DNA of 64,000 nucleotides from Bombella mellum (GTDB lineage Bacteria; Pseudomonadota; Alphaproteobacteria; Acetobacterales; Acetobacteraceae), in NCBI RefSeq assembly GCF_014048465.1, contig NZ_PDLY01000005.1:1-64000 (forward strand), in the 5' to 3' direction. The notes below the pieces were generated by a model that saw nothing but the letters and a program-made list of their open reading frames with translations, was not told the origin of the DNA and did no database searches. How positions within the stretch are numbered: position 1 is the first letter of the stretch; each line of letters begins with the position of its first letter. This document shows positions 1 through 7,384 of this stretch, piece after piece. The translations under genes and the position numbers were made by a program.

Positions 1-115
1 CTGGTGGCCATGGCGGAGGATCCATACCCGATCCCATCCCGAACTCGGCCGTTAAAGCCTCCAGCGCCTATGATACTGCTCCTTAAGGAGCGGAAAAGTC
101 GGTCGCCGCCAGGTC
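1..115 (+). rRNA. rrf: 5S ribosomal RNA, 5' end cut by window edge
   Basis: The segment carries the conserved 5S core (CCCATCCCGAACTCGGCCGTTAA near 30-55) and a 3' end (CCGCCAGGTC, about 106-115) that pairs with the CTGGTGG at the very start of the window. By that pairing only about three bases are missing at the 5' side. It is the last gene of an rRNA operon lying to the left of the window, followed closely by the initiator tRNA. Confidence 0.9.
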
Positions 116-153
116 CCCTCGCTCACCTCACCCCCATAAAGACCACCCACCAA

Positions 154-230
<77 letters not shown>

Positions 231-358
231 TCCATATACTCCCCCTCAAATATAAATCAGGTCGGTAAACGCAAGGGTTGGTATGAAGCTTCCTTCATCG
301 CACCTGACTTGCTAGCCTTTCTTTGTCAGTGACGACTGAACGGGAAGGGTGATCCGTC

Positions 359-2899
359 ATGCAGGAATGGTCTGAGTGGCCCGCAAAGAGTGCCCGCCCT
401 CCCGAGATGATCGAACATCCTGCAATTTATCATATGCTTGATGTGGCAGCAGTTGCCGAACAGTTGATTGCATCATCATCTTGGCCTGCTGTACTAAAGC
501 AGGCCTTTATTGCCTTGGCAGGACTGCATGATCTGGGGAAATTCAGTCATCAGTTTCGAAGGATGTTGCGTGGAGAAGGAGGGGGGATCCCTTCACACTG
601 GGAGCTGACCGAAATACTCCTGCTGGCTCATGACGACATGCTGGCCGACTGGTTGGGAGGGACACTGACAGTCCGTCGGATACTTTATGCCTCGATAGCT
701 GGCCACCATGGACGTCCACCAGATCTTGCATTGCATGGACGTGAATTCAGAGAATGTGTGAGACGGCACGTTGGTGAAGGGAAGGAAGCCGCCAGACGTT
801 TTCTGGATGTTTTCAGGGATTTGTGGCCAGAGGCTTCTCTGGCGTCTCTTGATTTGGGACAGGCCCGACATGTTTCATGGTGGCTGTCTGGTCTCTGTAC
901 GGCGGCAGATTGGGTAGGGTCCAATACAAGATGGTTCCTGCCCAAGGAACTGAACAGCGGGCCTGCCGAATATCTTGAGGGAACTCGACTGGTGGCCAGA
1001 ACGGCGGTGGAAGAGGCCGGGCTGGGAGGGGCGGAGCCATGCTCCGAACCCCTGTTTGATTTTGTCTTGCGCCCCCTGCAGGTAGCTTGTGAAACCCTGC
1101 CACTACCGGATGGTCCGGCTCTGGTTGTCCTGGAAGCAGAAACGGGCGTTGGTAAGACGGAAGCCGCACTCATTCTGGCGCAGCGTATGGCATTGGCAGG
1201 TAAAGGCAGGGGGCTGTTCTTTGCCCTGCCCACGATGGCTACGGCTGATGCCATGTTTGACAGGACGGCACGTATCGTGGGGAAAATTTTTCAGAATCCG
1301 TCTGTCACCCTGGCTCATGGGCGGGCCGGGCTGTCTGTCCTGTTCAGGGATGTCATGGTGGAAGGAACCAATGCGGCATCTGATGATGATGGGAAAGGCA
1401 TTACCAGTTCGGAGTGGCTGGCGGGTGATAACAGGCGGGCACTGCTGGCTGATGTCGGTGTTGGGACAGTGGATCAGGCCCTGTTATCGACCCTGCGTGT
1501 ACGCTTTCAGACATTGCGGCACTATGGGCTGGCCTCCAAGATTGTGGTGGTGGATGAGGTTCATGAAATGGGTGAACCTTATATGGCTGAGATACTGGTC
1601 ACCCTGCTGAAAATGCATCGGGCGATGGGAGGTTCGGCCATTCTGCTGACGGCAACGCTTCCTCTTGAGTGGCGCAAACGGTTGCTTGCCACATATGAAG
1701 GCAGTTCCGAGTCATCAGCTTACCCGGCCATAACAGTGGCAGGAGGGGCCACCATGACGGAGTTCGCTGCTGATGAACGTCCCGTGAAAGGACCTGTCAC
1801 GGTGGAGCGGATCAGTACGGAGGATGAGGCTCTTCAGTATCTGACACAGGGGGTCGAGAAGGGGGCGGCCTGTGTCTGGATTCGTAACGTTGTGGACGAT
1901 GCCATTGCTGCGGTGGCTGCTCTGCGGCAGGTCGGTATCGAGGCGCATCTTTTACATGCCCGTTTTGCTCTCTGTGATCGGAAGAGGCTGGAAAAGGACG
2001 TGTTGGGGCGTGTGGGGCGTAATGGGAAGAAGCGCAGAGGGTATGTGCTGGTTTCGACCCAGATTGTCGAGGCATCCCTTGATCTGGATTTTGATCTGAT
2101 GGTTTCTGACCTAGCCCCAATCGGGTCTCTGATCCAGCGTGTGGGGCGGCTCTGGCGGCACATGGATTTACGTCCGGCTGAGGAGCGTCCCGTACCGGCT
2201 CCTGTTTTGAAGGTCCTCTCTCCGGACCCTGCCGATGTGCGGGATGCCCGTTGGCTGCACGGCATGTTTGGGAAGGGGGCCAGAATATATTCCCTGCCTG
2301 ATATGTGGAGAACAGCTCTGGTCCTGTTTCGGGAAGGGCAGATTACGGCCCCAGAGGGGCTGCGTTCTCTGATGGAAGCCGTGTATGCGCAGGATGCCGA
2401 ACCTCTTCCGGCCGTGTTCGACCGGGCTGATATGGATGAGATCGGGAAAGGTAACGCTGCGAAAGGGCTGGCCCTACAGAATGTGGTGAATATTGAGACA
2501 GACTATCGGAGTGGAGGCGGCAGGCAGGATGATGTGCTGTATCCCACCCGTCTTGGGGAGGCGACCAGCATTCTCGTTCTGGCCCGACAGACGGAGAAAG
2601 GACTTGTCCCGTGGGCCTCGATGGGAGAGTCTTTTCATCAGGAGGCGGAGGAGGATGACCAGAAACTGCGGGCTTTGTGGATGCTTTCAGAAGTCTCGGT
2701 GCTCAGCCGGTGGCTGAAGCCGCTGGACATGCCTGATCAGGACGCTCCGGCCATACAGGCGGTGAAAAAAGACTGGCCGAAATGGAAACGGGAAAACGCA
2801 GACATTCTGCTGTGTCCTGTGCAAATGCCGGGGGGAGAAATTTGCAAGGGACTGTGCTATGATGAGGGAAGAGGACTTTTTTTTGGTTCTTCGCCTTAG
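359..2899 (+). CDS. cas3: Cas3, type I-E HD nuclease-helicase
   Basis: 846 residues, normal for a type I-E Cas3. It is recruited by Cascade after target recognition and unwinds and degrades DNA. The N-terminal HD nuclease shows AGLHDLGKFSH (about residues 54-64) and AGHHG (about 115). The SF2 helicase follows with Walker A ETGVGKTEAA (about 262-271), the DEVH box (VVVDEVHEMG, about 397-406), motif III (LLTATLP) and motif VI (QRVGRLWRH). The start at 359 has a GGAAGGGTG stretch about 9 nt upstream. It lies 630 bp before cas8e with a separate regulatory region between. The final codons and the TAG stop are embedded in a degenerate CRISPR repeat (2884-2912), which is unusual. Confidence 0.96.
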   Translation: MQEWSEWPAKSARPPEMIEHPAIYHMLDVAAVAEQLIASSSWPAVLKQAFIALAGLHDLGKFSHQFRRMLRGEGGGIPSHWELTEILLLAHDDMLADWLGGTLTVRRILYASIAGHHGRPPDLALHGREFRECVRRHVGEGKEAARRFLDVFRDLWPEASLASLDLGQARHVSWWLSGLCTAADWVGSNTRWFLPKELNSGPAEYLEGTRLVARTAVEEAGLGGAEPCSEPLFDFVLRPLQVACETLPLPDGPALVVLEAETGVGKTEAALILAQRMALAGKGRGLFFALPTMATADAMFDRTARIVGKIFQNPSVTLAHGRAGLSVLFRDVMVEGTNAASDDDGKGITSSEWLAGDNRRALLADVGVGTVDQALLSTLRVRFQTLRHYGLASKIVVVDEVHEMGEPYMAEILVTLLKMHRAMGGSAILLTATLPLEWRKRLLATYEGSSESSAYPAITVAGGATMTEFAADERPVKGPVTVERISTEDEALQYLTQGVEKGAACVWIRNVVDDAIAAVAALRQVGIEAHLLHARFALCDRKRLEKDVLGRVGRNGKKRRGYVLVSTQIVEASLDLDFDLMVSDLAPIGSLIQRVGRLWRHMDLRPAEERPVPAPVLKVLSPDPADVRDARWLHGMFGKGARIYSLPDMWRTALVLFREGQITAPEGLRSLMEAVYAQDAEPLPAVFDRADMDEIGKGNAAKGLALQNVVNIETDYRSGGGRQDDVLYPTRLGEATSILVLARQTEKGLVPWASMGESFHQEAEEDDQKLRALWMLSEVSVLSRWLKPLDMPDQDAPAIQAVKKDWPKWKRENADILLCPVQMPGGEICKGLCYDEGRGLFFGSSP
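2855..2863 (+). promoter_or_regulatory. Candidate extended -10 promoter for the ectopic guide RNA
   Basis: TGCTATGAT inside the 3' end of cas3 is an extended -10 element (TGn followed by TATGAT, 5 of 6 to TATAAT). Initiation about 7 nt later, near 2870, would put the RNA start roughly 14 nt before the first degenerate repeat at 2884. No good -35 is seen, as is usual for extended -10 promoters. The motif match is seen; its activity is inferred. Confidence 0.4.
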
Positions 2900-2974
2900 C
2901 GGAGATGGCCCGAGCTTTTTGGAGGGCAATAGTGGTCTTCTCAGACTGTTCCTCGCTTATGCGGGGATGATTTT
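2884..2974 (+). ncRNA. CreA-like ectopic crRNA (two degenerate repeats and a 33-nt pseudo-spacer)
   Basis: The first pseudo-repeat, 2884-2912, matches the array repeat at 20 of 29 positions with no gap. The second, 2946-2974, matches 22 of the first 25 bases. Both keep the six-pair Cas6e hairpin: CTTCGC/GCGGAG with loop CTTA in the first and CCTCGC/GCGGGG with loop TTAT in the second, using G-T pairs. Between them is a 33-nt pseudo-spacer (2913-2945), close to the 32 nt of the array. The second hairpin runs into TTTTT (2971-2975), a plausible terminator. Cas6e cutting would leave the 8-nt handle ATGGCCCG, against ATGAACCG for array crRNAs. Two diverged repeats flanking one spacer, beside Cascade genes, is the layout known for creA antitoxin RNA genes. 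The first repeat overlaps the cas3 stop codon. The alternative is a leftover mini-array with no function, but the target match at 3022-3054 argues against that. Confidence 0.75.
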
Positions 2975-3018
2975 TGGATATCATATGTTTTGGAGGGTTG
3001 AAATTTGAATAAATTCAT

Positions 3019-3056
3019 ATGAGCTTCTTGGAAGCCAAGGGTGGACTAAATCTAAG
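3019..3056 (+). promoter_or_regulatory. Guide target site with PAM, overlapping the candidate creT promoter
   Basis: Starting at 3022 the sequence matches the 2913-2945 pseudo-spacer at 20 of the first 26 positions, beginning AGCTT-TTGGA. Mismatches are at 6, 12, 14, 18, 19 and 24, and pairing stops after 26. Directly 5' is ATG (3019-3021), one of the PAMs that works for E. coli type I-E. The same stretch holds a promoter-like pair, TTGGAA (3028-3033) and TCTAAG (3051-3056), spaced 17 bp. A bound Cascade would cover both hexamers. Partial pairing of this kind is expected to silence without Cas3 cleavage. The pairing is seen directly; promoter activity is inferred and the hexamers are only 4 of 6 matches each. 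Confidence 0.65.
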
Positions 3057-3080
3057 GGATATTGTGAGACAGGAAGAAAA

Positions 3081-3203
3081 ATGCTAATGATAAAGTGTGA
3101 GTCCCAGAGGGATCAGATTCTCAAGGACTCACACATTCCACATATTCAGCCGTTGGCGCGGCCGAATAACAAAAAGGAGGGAAAAGATGAAGTAACCTTT
3201 TAA
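3081..3203 (+). CDS. Possible 40-aa peptide gene in the creT region
   Basis: A short reading frame begins ATG CTA ATG ATA AAG and ends TAA at 3201-3203. AGGAAG (3071-3076) lies 4 nt before the first ATG and 10 nt before the second (3087). The peptide is basic and polar with no membrane segment. It overlaps the strong Shine-Dalgarno and minigene in another frame, so the two are competing readings of the same RNA. No family is recognised. It could be a peptide toxin, a leader peptide, or chance. Confidence 0.25.
   Translation: MLMIKCESQRDQILKDSHIPHIQPLARPNNKKEGKDEVTF
3187..3195 (+). CDS. Two-codon minigene ATG AAG TAA
   Basis: A complete AAGGAGG Shine-Dalgarno (3174-3180) sits 6 nt upstream of ATG AAG TAA. 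Such a strong site ahead of only Met-Lys makes little sense for a normal protein. Minigenes of this kind, like the lambda bar minigenes (ATG ATA TAA), are toxic because ribosomes release peptidyl-tRNA and starve the cell of that tRNA; here it would be a lysine tRNA. The sequence is certain, the toxic role is inferred. Confidence 0.45.
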   Translation: MK

Positions 3204-3240
3204 CGCTACCTTTTTGCGTGACGCTCACGGTACCGCAAAA

Positions 3241-3530
3241 TCATAAATCGCAGCAAGGGGCGATATCTTTCTATCGCCTGAAAAAATATGACGTTTTCTG
3301 AAAGGGAGATGTCGTTGGCCGGAGTGTATTCCATGTCCTTAGACATAACTTTGAACTTTCATTTTCTTGTGAAAGCGACTGATGTTGAATTCGTAAAGAA
3401 TCTTCTCGTGATAAAATCCGGTACGATTCCATCATGGAGTGGCTTCGTGGTCTGCATGGGCCTGCTGAAAATATATTCCGAGTTGGACGCTGATGATCAT
3501 CGATAATCTTTGCGTCCAGGGAGTGATCTT
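3241..3530 (+). promoter_or_regulatory. AT-rich leader of the Cascade operon
   Basis: No convincing gene. A frame at 3288-3506 (72 codons) has no ribosome site and resembles nothing I know. There is a perfect 7-bp hairpin GGCGATA/TATCGCC (3259-3265 with 3272-3278). Just before cas8e, GGACGC (3485-3490) can pair with GCGTCC (3512-3517), enclosing the palindrome GATGATCATC (3492-3501). The right arm ends next to the cas8e ribosome site, so the structure could affect translation or the palindrome could bind a regulator. The cas8e promoter is expected here but I cannot place it firmly. Confidence 0.4.
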
Positions 3531-5063
3531 ATGGAGCAATTTCTGTCTGATCGAGAGAAAGGCCCAGACATGATGAATCTGATCATGGATCAGTGGATCC
3601 CTGTGAAATGTACCGATGGAAGGAGACGGATTATTGCGCCCTGGCAGATGGCGGAGGCTGGCGTGTATCTGCCTGACTGGCCTCGGGCGGATTTCAATAT
3701 TGCCTGTCTGGAGCTTCTGGTCGGGCTTGTTTACATGGCTGATCCTCCTGCTGATGAAGAGGAGTGGCATGGGCGGAAGCGGCCTGAGCCGGAACGGCTC
3801 AAGGAACGGCTGGCTTCTTTTGCGCCAGCTTTCTTCCTGCTTGGTGATGGCCCTCGCTTTCTTCAGGATCATGAACGGCTGGATGGTGCGCCCAATCCTG
3901 TCGACATGCTGTTCATCGATAGTGCAGGAGGGCAGACAAAGCGTAACAATATTGACGTCATGGTGCATCGTGACCGGTATGAGGCCCTGACCCTGTCGGA
4001 AGCGGCCATGGCCCTGTATACGTTGCAGAACTTCGCCCCTTCTGGTGGTGCCGGAAATCGGACATCCATGCGTGGCGGTGGCCCGCTTGTGACGCTTGTT
4101 GATCCTGGCAGGGAACTGTGGGATCTCGTCTGGCTGAATGTGCCTTTTGGCCGTCCTTCTGACATGAAGGCCCTGCCCTGGATGAGGCCAACACGGACAT
4201 CGGAAGCCGGGCAGGTGGTGCAGCCTTCTGATCAGACAAGAGGCTTTGATGTGGAGGCCTTTTTCGGAATGCCTCGCCGTCTGCGTCTTGTTGAGGAGGG
4301 GGGCAGGATAACGGGTGTCATACAGAAACCTTATGGCACCAACTATGCCCAGTGGCAGCATCCGTTAAGTCCTTATTATCGGCTGAAGGCCGGGTCGGAA
4401 CTGTTGCCCCGTCATCCAAGGCCGGGCCGGTTCGGATACCGAAACTGGCTGGGTGTCATTGTGGCGCAACCTGCCAGCCGTCAGCATTCTGATGGGCTGG
4501 CTGAGCTGGCTCTCATCATTCGTGAATGGAACGGGGGAAGAAGGGGAGACGCAGGACCGGAGGACAGTTTTTCGGTCATCGTGGCAGGCTGGGCCATGAA
4601 CAACATGAGTCCGAGAAACTTCATACAGTCCCGCCAGCCTGTGCGGATTCTGTCAGTTGACGAGCTGGATCAGCTGGAAACGCTTATCAAGGCCGCTCAT
4701 ATGGTGGCGGAGATGCTCAATCGTGCTCTGGTTCCCTTGTGCTCGACGGGTGAAGCACGGGAGATACAGCGTGAAGAGTTCTATCTGAAAACGGAGACGC
4801 ATCTGCATGACTGTATCCAGAAAATCGTGCGCGGTACCAATCCTGCCTCTTTCTGGCTCAGGGTGCTGAGCAGGCAGGCCTGGAGCCAGTTTGATGTTCT
4901 GCTACGGTCAGGGCTGGTGGACCGTCCGATGAAGGAAATGGAGAAAATCATGACGGCCGGAAAGATTCTTGGTCTGGAGCTGCGGGGTTATGGCAGGGCT
5001 GGTGATCTTCTTTTCACTGCATTGAATATTTCCCGCCCAGAAAAGAAAGGGAAAACGGCATGA
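3531..5063 (+). CDS. cas8e: Cas8e (Cse1/CasA), Cascade large subunit
   Basis: About 510 residues, the usual size for Cse1. It recognises the PAM and recruits Cas3. The segment MNLIMDQWIPVKCTDG near the start matches the family's N-terminal signature. I chose ATG 3531 because AGGGAG (about 3518-3523) sits 7 nt upstream; a TTG at 3510 extends the frame and ATG 3570/3573 would begin right at the family signature, so the true start may be later. It is the first gene of an operon in which most genes overlap by a few bases, beginning with a 4-bp overlap with cse2. Confidence 0.93.
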   Translation: MEQFLSDREKGPDMMNLIMDQWIPVKCTDGRRRIIAPWQMAEAGVYLPDWPRADFNIACLELLVGLVYMADPPADEEEWHGRKRPEPERLKERLASFAPAFFLLGDGPRFLQDHERLDGAPNPVDMLFIDSAGGQTKRNNIDVMVHRDRYEALTLSEAAMALYTLQNFAPSGGAGNRTSMRGGGPLVTLVDPGRELWDLVWLNVPFGRPSDMKALPWMRPTRTSEAGQVVQPSDQTRGFDVEAFFGMPRRLRLVEEGGRITGVIQKPYGTNYAQWQHPLSPYYRLKAGSELLPRHPRPGRFGYRNWLGVIVAQPASRQHSDGLAELALIIREWNGGRRGDAGPEDSFSVIVAGWAMNNMSPRNFIQSRQPVRILSVDELDQLETLIKAAHMVAEMLNRALVPLCSTGEAREIQREEFYLKTETHLHDCIQKIVRGTNPASFWLRVLSRQAWSQFDVLLRSGLVDRPMKEMEKIMTAGKILGLELRGYGRAGDLLFTALNISRPEKKGKTA

Positions 5064-5578
5064 GCGCAAAAAGAGACATAGGTGTACAGGTGCTGGCGTG
5101 GTGGCGTGCCAATCTGTCCGCCCGTACCTCGAGTGGGGACGGGCTGGTCAGGATGGATCAGACGGCAGCCCGTGGCCTGAGTGCCAGACTGCGCCGTGGG
5201 TGCTTCCCTGATGTGCTGTTTGAGCCTGCCACACAGCAGCTGAGATGTCAGCTCAACCTGAATGAGCATGAACTGAAACGCTTCAGTCATCTGCTCATTC
5301 TTCTTGGTGAGATTCGGGAACATGATCCCAGACCATTGGCCAGTCTTCTGGGGGGGGCGAGCGGTGAACGGTTGCTGTCCCACATGCGCTTCAAACAGCT
5401 GATGTCAGCTGATGACGACAAGCGTCTCGATCTGCTGCGTCGTGCCTTGGGGCTGACGGGGGGACGGTGCAATGTGGCAAGGCTCGCTTGGGACATGATT
5501 CTCTGGAATGATCAGGTCAGAACCCGCTGGTGCCTTGATTATTTTGATTCTGAAATGCCCGAGGAAAAAGAGGACTGA
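5060..5578 (+). CDS. cse2: Cse2 (CasB), Cascade small subunit
   Basis: 172 residues, all-helical in prediction by eye, with the family's length and position between cas8e and cas7e. Cse2 forms the dimer that stabilises the non-target strand and crRNA-DNA hybrid. The segment LILLGEIREHDPRPLASLLGG followed by MRFKQLMSADD resembles the conserved Cse2 core. The start ATG overlaps the cas8e stop (ATGA), so translation is probably coupled. Confidence 0.9.
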   Translation: MSAKRDIGVQVLAWWRANLSARTSSGDGLVRMDQTAARGLSARLRRGCFPDVLFEPATQQLRCQLNLNEHELKRFSHLLILLGEIREHDPRPLASLLGGASGERLLSHMRFKQLMSADDDKRLDLLRRALGLTGGRCNVARLAWDMILWNDQVRTRWCLDYFDSEMPEEKED

Positions 5579-5627
5579 GGCCTGCGTTCTGCGGGTCATG
5601 ATCCGTGAGTATGGAGAGGATTTCATC

Positions 5628-6692
5628 ATGACAACATTTGTTCAGTTTCATGTCCTGACAACATATGGGCCTTCCAACCCCAACCGTGATGACATGGGAA
5701 AACCCAAACAGGTGGAGATGGGGGGCGAAGTACGCCTGCGGCATTCGTCGCAGTCGGTCAAACGGGCCTTGCGGGAGAGCACGTTCTTCAGTCAGGACCT
5801 GACTGATCATATGGGCAAGCGTACCAAACGTCTGCATGGGGATTTGGTGCAGCATCTGCTTGGTAAAGGCGTTGTGGAAAAGGATGCTCTGGAGGCGGCG
5901 GATACGGTAGCGGCCATTTTTGGCAAGCTCGAACCCGTTGAAAAAGGGTCTGATGCGAAAATCGCCACGACCCTGGCTTTCATTTCACCTGAAGAACGCA
6001 GGCTTGCAGAGGAGCTGGCGGAAAAAGCGGCAGCCGGGGAGAAGCTGCCCAAGGACAAGGGACTGAAGAAACTTGTCCTGCGGCGTGCCGATGGAGCCGT
6101 GGACGTGGCCATGTTCGGGCGTATGCTGGCCTCTGATACGGATTTCAACAGGGATGCTGCCGTGCAGGTGGCGCACGCTTTCACGACCCATCGTTCCATC
6201 TCACAGGAGGACTGGTTCTCTGCCGTGGATGATCTCAACAGGGATGATAAGCAGGGAGCTGCCCATATTGGAGAAAGTGCTTTCGGCACGGGCGTGTTTT
6301 ATCAGTATGTCTGTGTGAATGTGGACCTGCTGGTCGACAATCTTGCCGGTGACAGGGAGCTGGCGGTCAGGGCCATGGAAGCCTTGGCTCGGGCACTGTC
6401 TCAGGCCACGCCTCGTGGCAAGCAGAACAGTCATGCACATCATCCGCGGGCGCATTTCATGCTGGCGGAACGGGGCGAGCAGGCACCCCGTGACCTGTCT
6501 GGAGCTTTCTTCAATGCTGTGAAGGAAAGACCTCTTCTGGAAACTTCCATTGAGGAACTGAAGAAGATGCGTGGAGCCATCGACAGGGCTTACGGGCAGT
6601 GCTGGGACGCTGAAGCTGTGATGCATCTTGGACGAGAGGGAACAGTGGATGAGATTGCCGCCTTCGCAGGTAAAGCCGTGCGGGGTAAGTGA
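5628..6692 (+). CDS. cas7e: Cas7e (Cse4/CasC), Cascade backbone
   Basis: 354 residues from ATG 5628, which has GGAGAGGA about 8 nt upstream; the frame is open further 5' but overlaps cse2. The N-terminus MTTFVQFHVLTTYGPSNPNR and the following stretch ending HSSQSVKRALRES are characteristic of the Cse4/CasC family. Six copies coat the crRNA in Cascade and cause the flipped-out base at every sixth guide position, which is directly relevant to the pseudo-spacer/target mismatch pattern at 2913-2945 and 3022-3054. The stop shares a base with the cas5e ATG. Confidence 0.95.
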   Translation: MTTFVQFHVLTTYGPSNPNRDDMGKPKQVEMGGEVRLRHSSQSVKRALRESTFFSQDLTDHMGKRTKRLHGDLVQHLLGKGVVEKDALEAADTVAAIFGKLEPVEKGSDAKIATTLAFISPEERRLAEELAEKAAAGEKLPKDKGLKKLVLRRADGAVDVAMFGRMLASDTDFNRDAAVQVAHAFTTHRSISQEDWFSAVDDLNRDDKQGAAHIGESAFGTGVFYQYVCVNVDLLVDNLAGDRELAVRAMEALARALSQATPRGKQNSHAHHPRAHFMLAERGEQAPRDLSGAFFNAVKERPLLETSIEELKKMRGAIDRAYGQCWDAEAVMHLGREGTVDEIAAFAGKAVRGK

Positions 6693-7384
6693 TGGCTTCT
6701 CCTTATCTGGTGTTTTCGCTCTCGGCCTCTCTGGGAGCGATGGGCGAACTGGCAGGGCACGAGCGGCGAGGATCGCTGCTCTGGCCGGGACGCTCCGCCC
6801 TGATCGGGCTGATGGGAGCTGCTCTGGGCATCCGGCGGGATGGTGATTTTTCCGGGCTGGACAGTCTGAAGATTGACGTGGCGGTGTTTGACAGCGGGGC
6901 ACCCCTGCGGGATTTCCATACCATCCAGTCCGTTCCGTCCGCAGTGGTGAAGAAGCCAAATTCACGCCCGGAAGCCATCCGGGCCGCCGGGGGGCGGCTG
7001 ACGACCAGCATCACCCTGCGTGATTATCGGGCAGGCGTGTTTTACGGTGTGGCCGTACAGGGTGACGGGCTGGAAGAGATTGCGGCAGCGTTACAGAAGC
7101 CATATTTCACGCTCTATCTTGGCCGTAAATCCTGTCCGCTTTCATCACCGTTAAATCCCCAGATCATACAGGCTGATACGGTTGATGAGGCTCTGGGACG
7201 GGTGAAAGTGCCTATCTGGCTCTCCAAACACGTTGGGCTTTCTAAAGAGGTCATGATCGTTGGTGAGCAAGGGAGTCATCGTGATCTTGTGAATGATGTT
7301 CCGCTGGACCGGCAACGCTGGCACTTTGCCTCACGGGAAGTCAGGATACGTCACGCCCACCTGCTGAGAAAGGAGCTGACATGA
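6692..7384 (+). CDS. cas5e: Cas5e (CasD), crRNA 5'-handle binding subunit
   Basis: 230 residues. The N-terminus MASPYLVFSLSASLGAMGE and WPGRSALIGLMGAALGI fit the type I-E Cas5 family, whose members begin with a beta strand and the W-P-x-x-S-x-x-x-G-L motif. It caps the 5' handle of the crRNA. The ATG overlaps the cas7e TGA by one base; an in-frame GTG three bases earlier is a less likely start. It ends with a 4-bp overlap into cas6e. Confidence 0.93.
   Translation: MASPYLVFSLSASLGAMGELAGHERRGSLLWPGRSALIGLMGAALGIRRDGDFSGLDSLKIDVAVFDSGAPLRDFHTIQSVPSAVVKKPNSRPEAIRAAGGRLTTSITLRDYRAGVFYGVAVQGDGLEEIAAALQKPYFTLYLGRKSCPLSSPLNPQIIQADTVDEALGRVKVPIWLSKHVGLSKEVMIVGEQGSHRDLVNDVPLDRQRWHFASREVRIRHAHLLRKELT

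Larger units (their letters stand above)
3063..3240 (+). ncRNA. CreT-like structured RNA carrying a minigene
   Basis: If transcription starts near 3063, the RNA holds a perfect 10-bp hairpin (3095-3104 with 3125-3134) and a second 9-bp hairpin with one mismatch (3144-3152 with 3159-3167). Next come a full Shine-Dalgarno AAGGAGG (3174-3180) and ATG AAG TAA at 3187-3195. Further down is a TTTTGCG/CGCAAAA inverted repeat (3212-3218 with 3234-3240) enclosing CGTGA/TCACG. Stable 5' hairpins plus a strong ribosome site and a tiny reading frame are features of known CreT RNA toxins. A second possible promoter (TTGTGA 3062-3067, TAATGA 3085-3090) would start the RNA right at the first hairpin. The 3' end is not defined. 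Confidence 0.5.

Noticed and set aside
2988-2997. Second match of TTTTGGAGGG to the pseudo-spacer as a guide target
   Set aside because: The first four seed positions mismatch and no pairing follows; the 3022 site is far better. It may be a short duplication.
3057-3062. GGATAT shared with the stretch after the second pseudo-repeat, as if that were the spacer
   Set aside because: Only six bases match and no repeat follows at the right distance; the guide lies between the two pseudo-repeats.
3288-3506. 72-codon frame before cas8e
   Set aside because: No ribosome site, no recognisable family and it lies in leader sequence.
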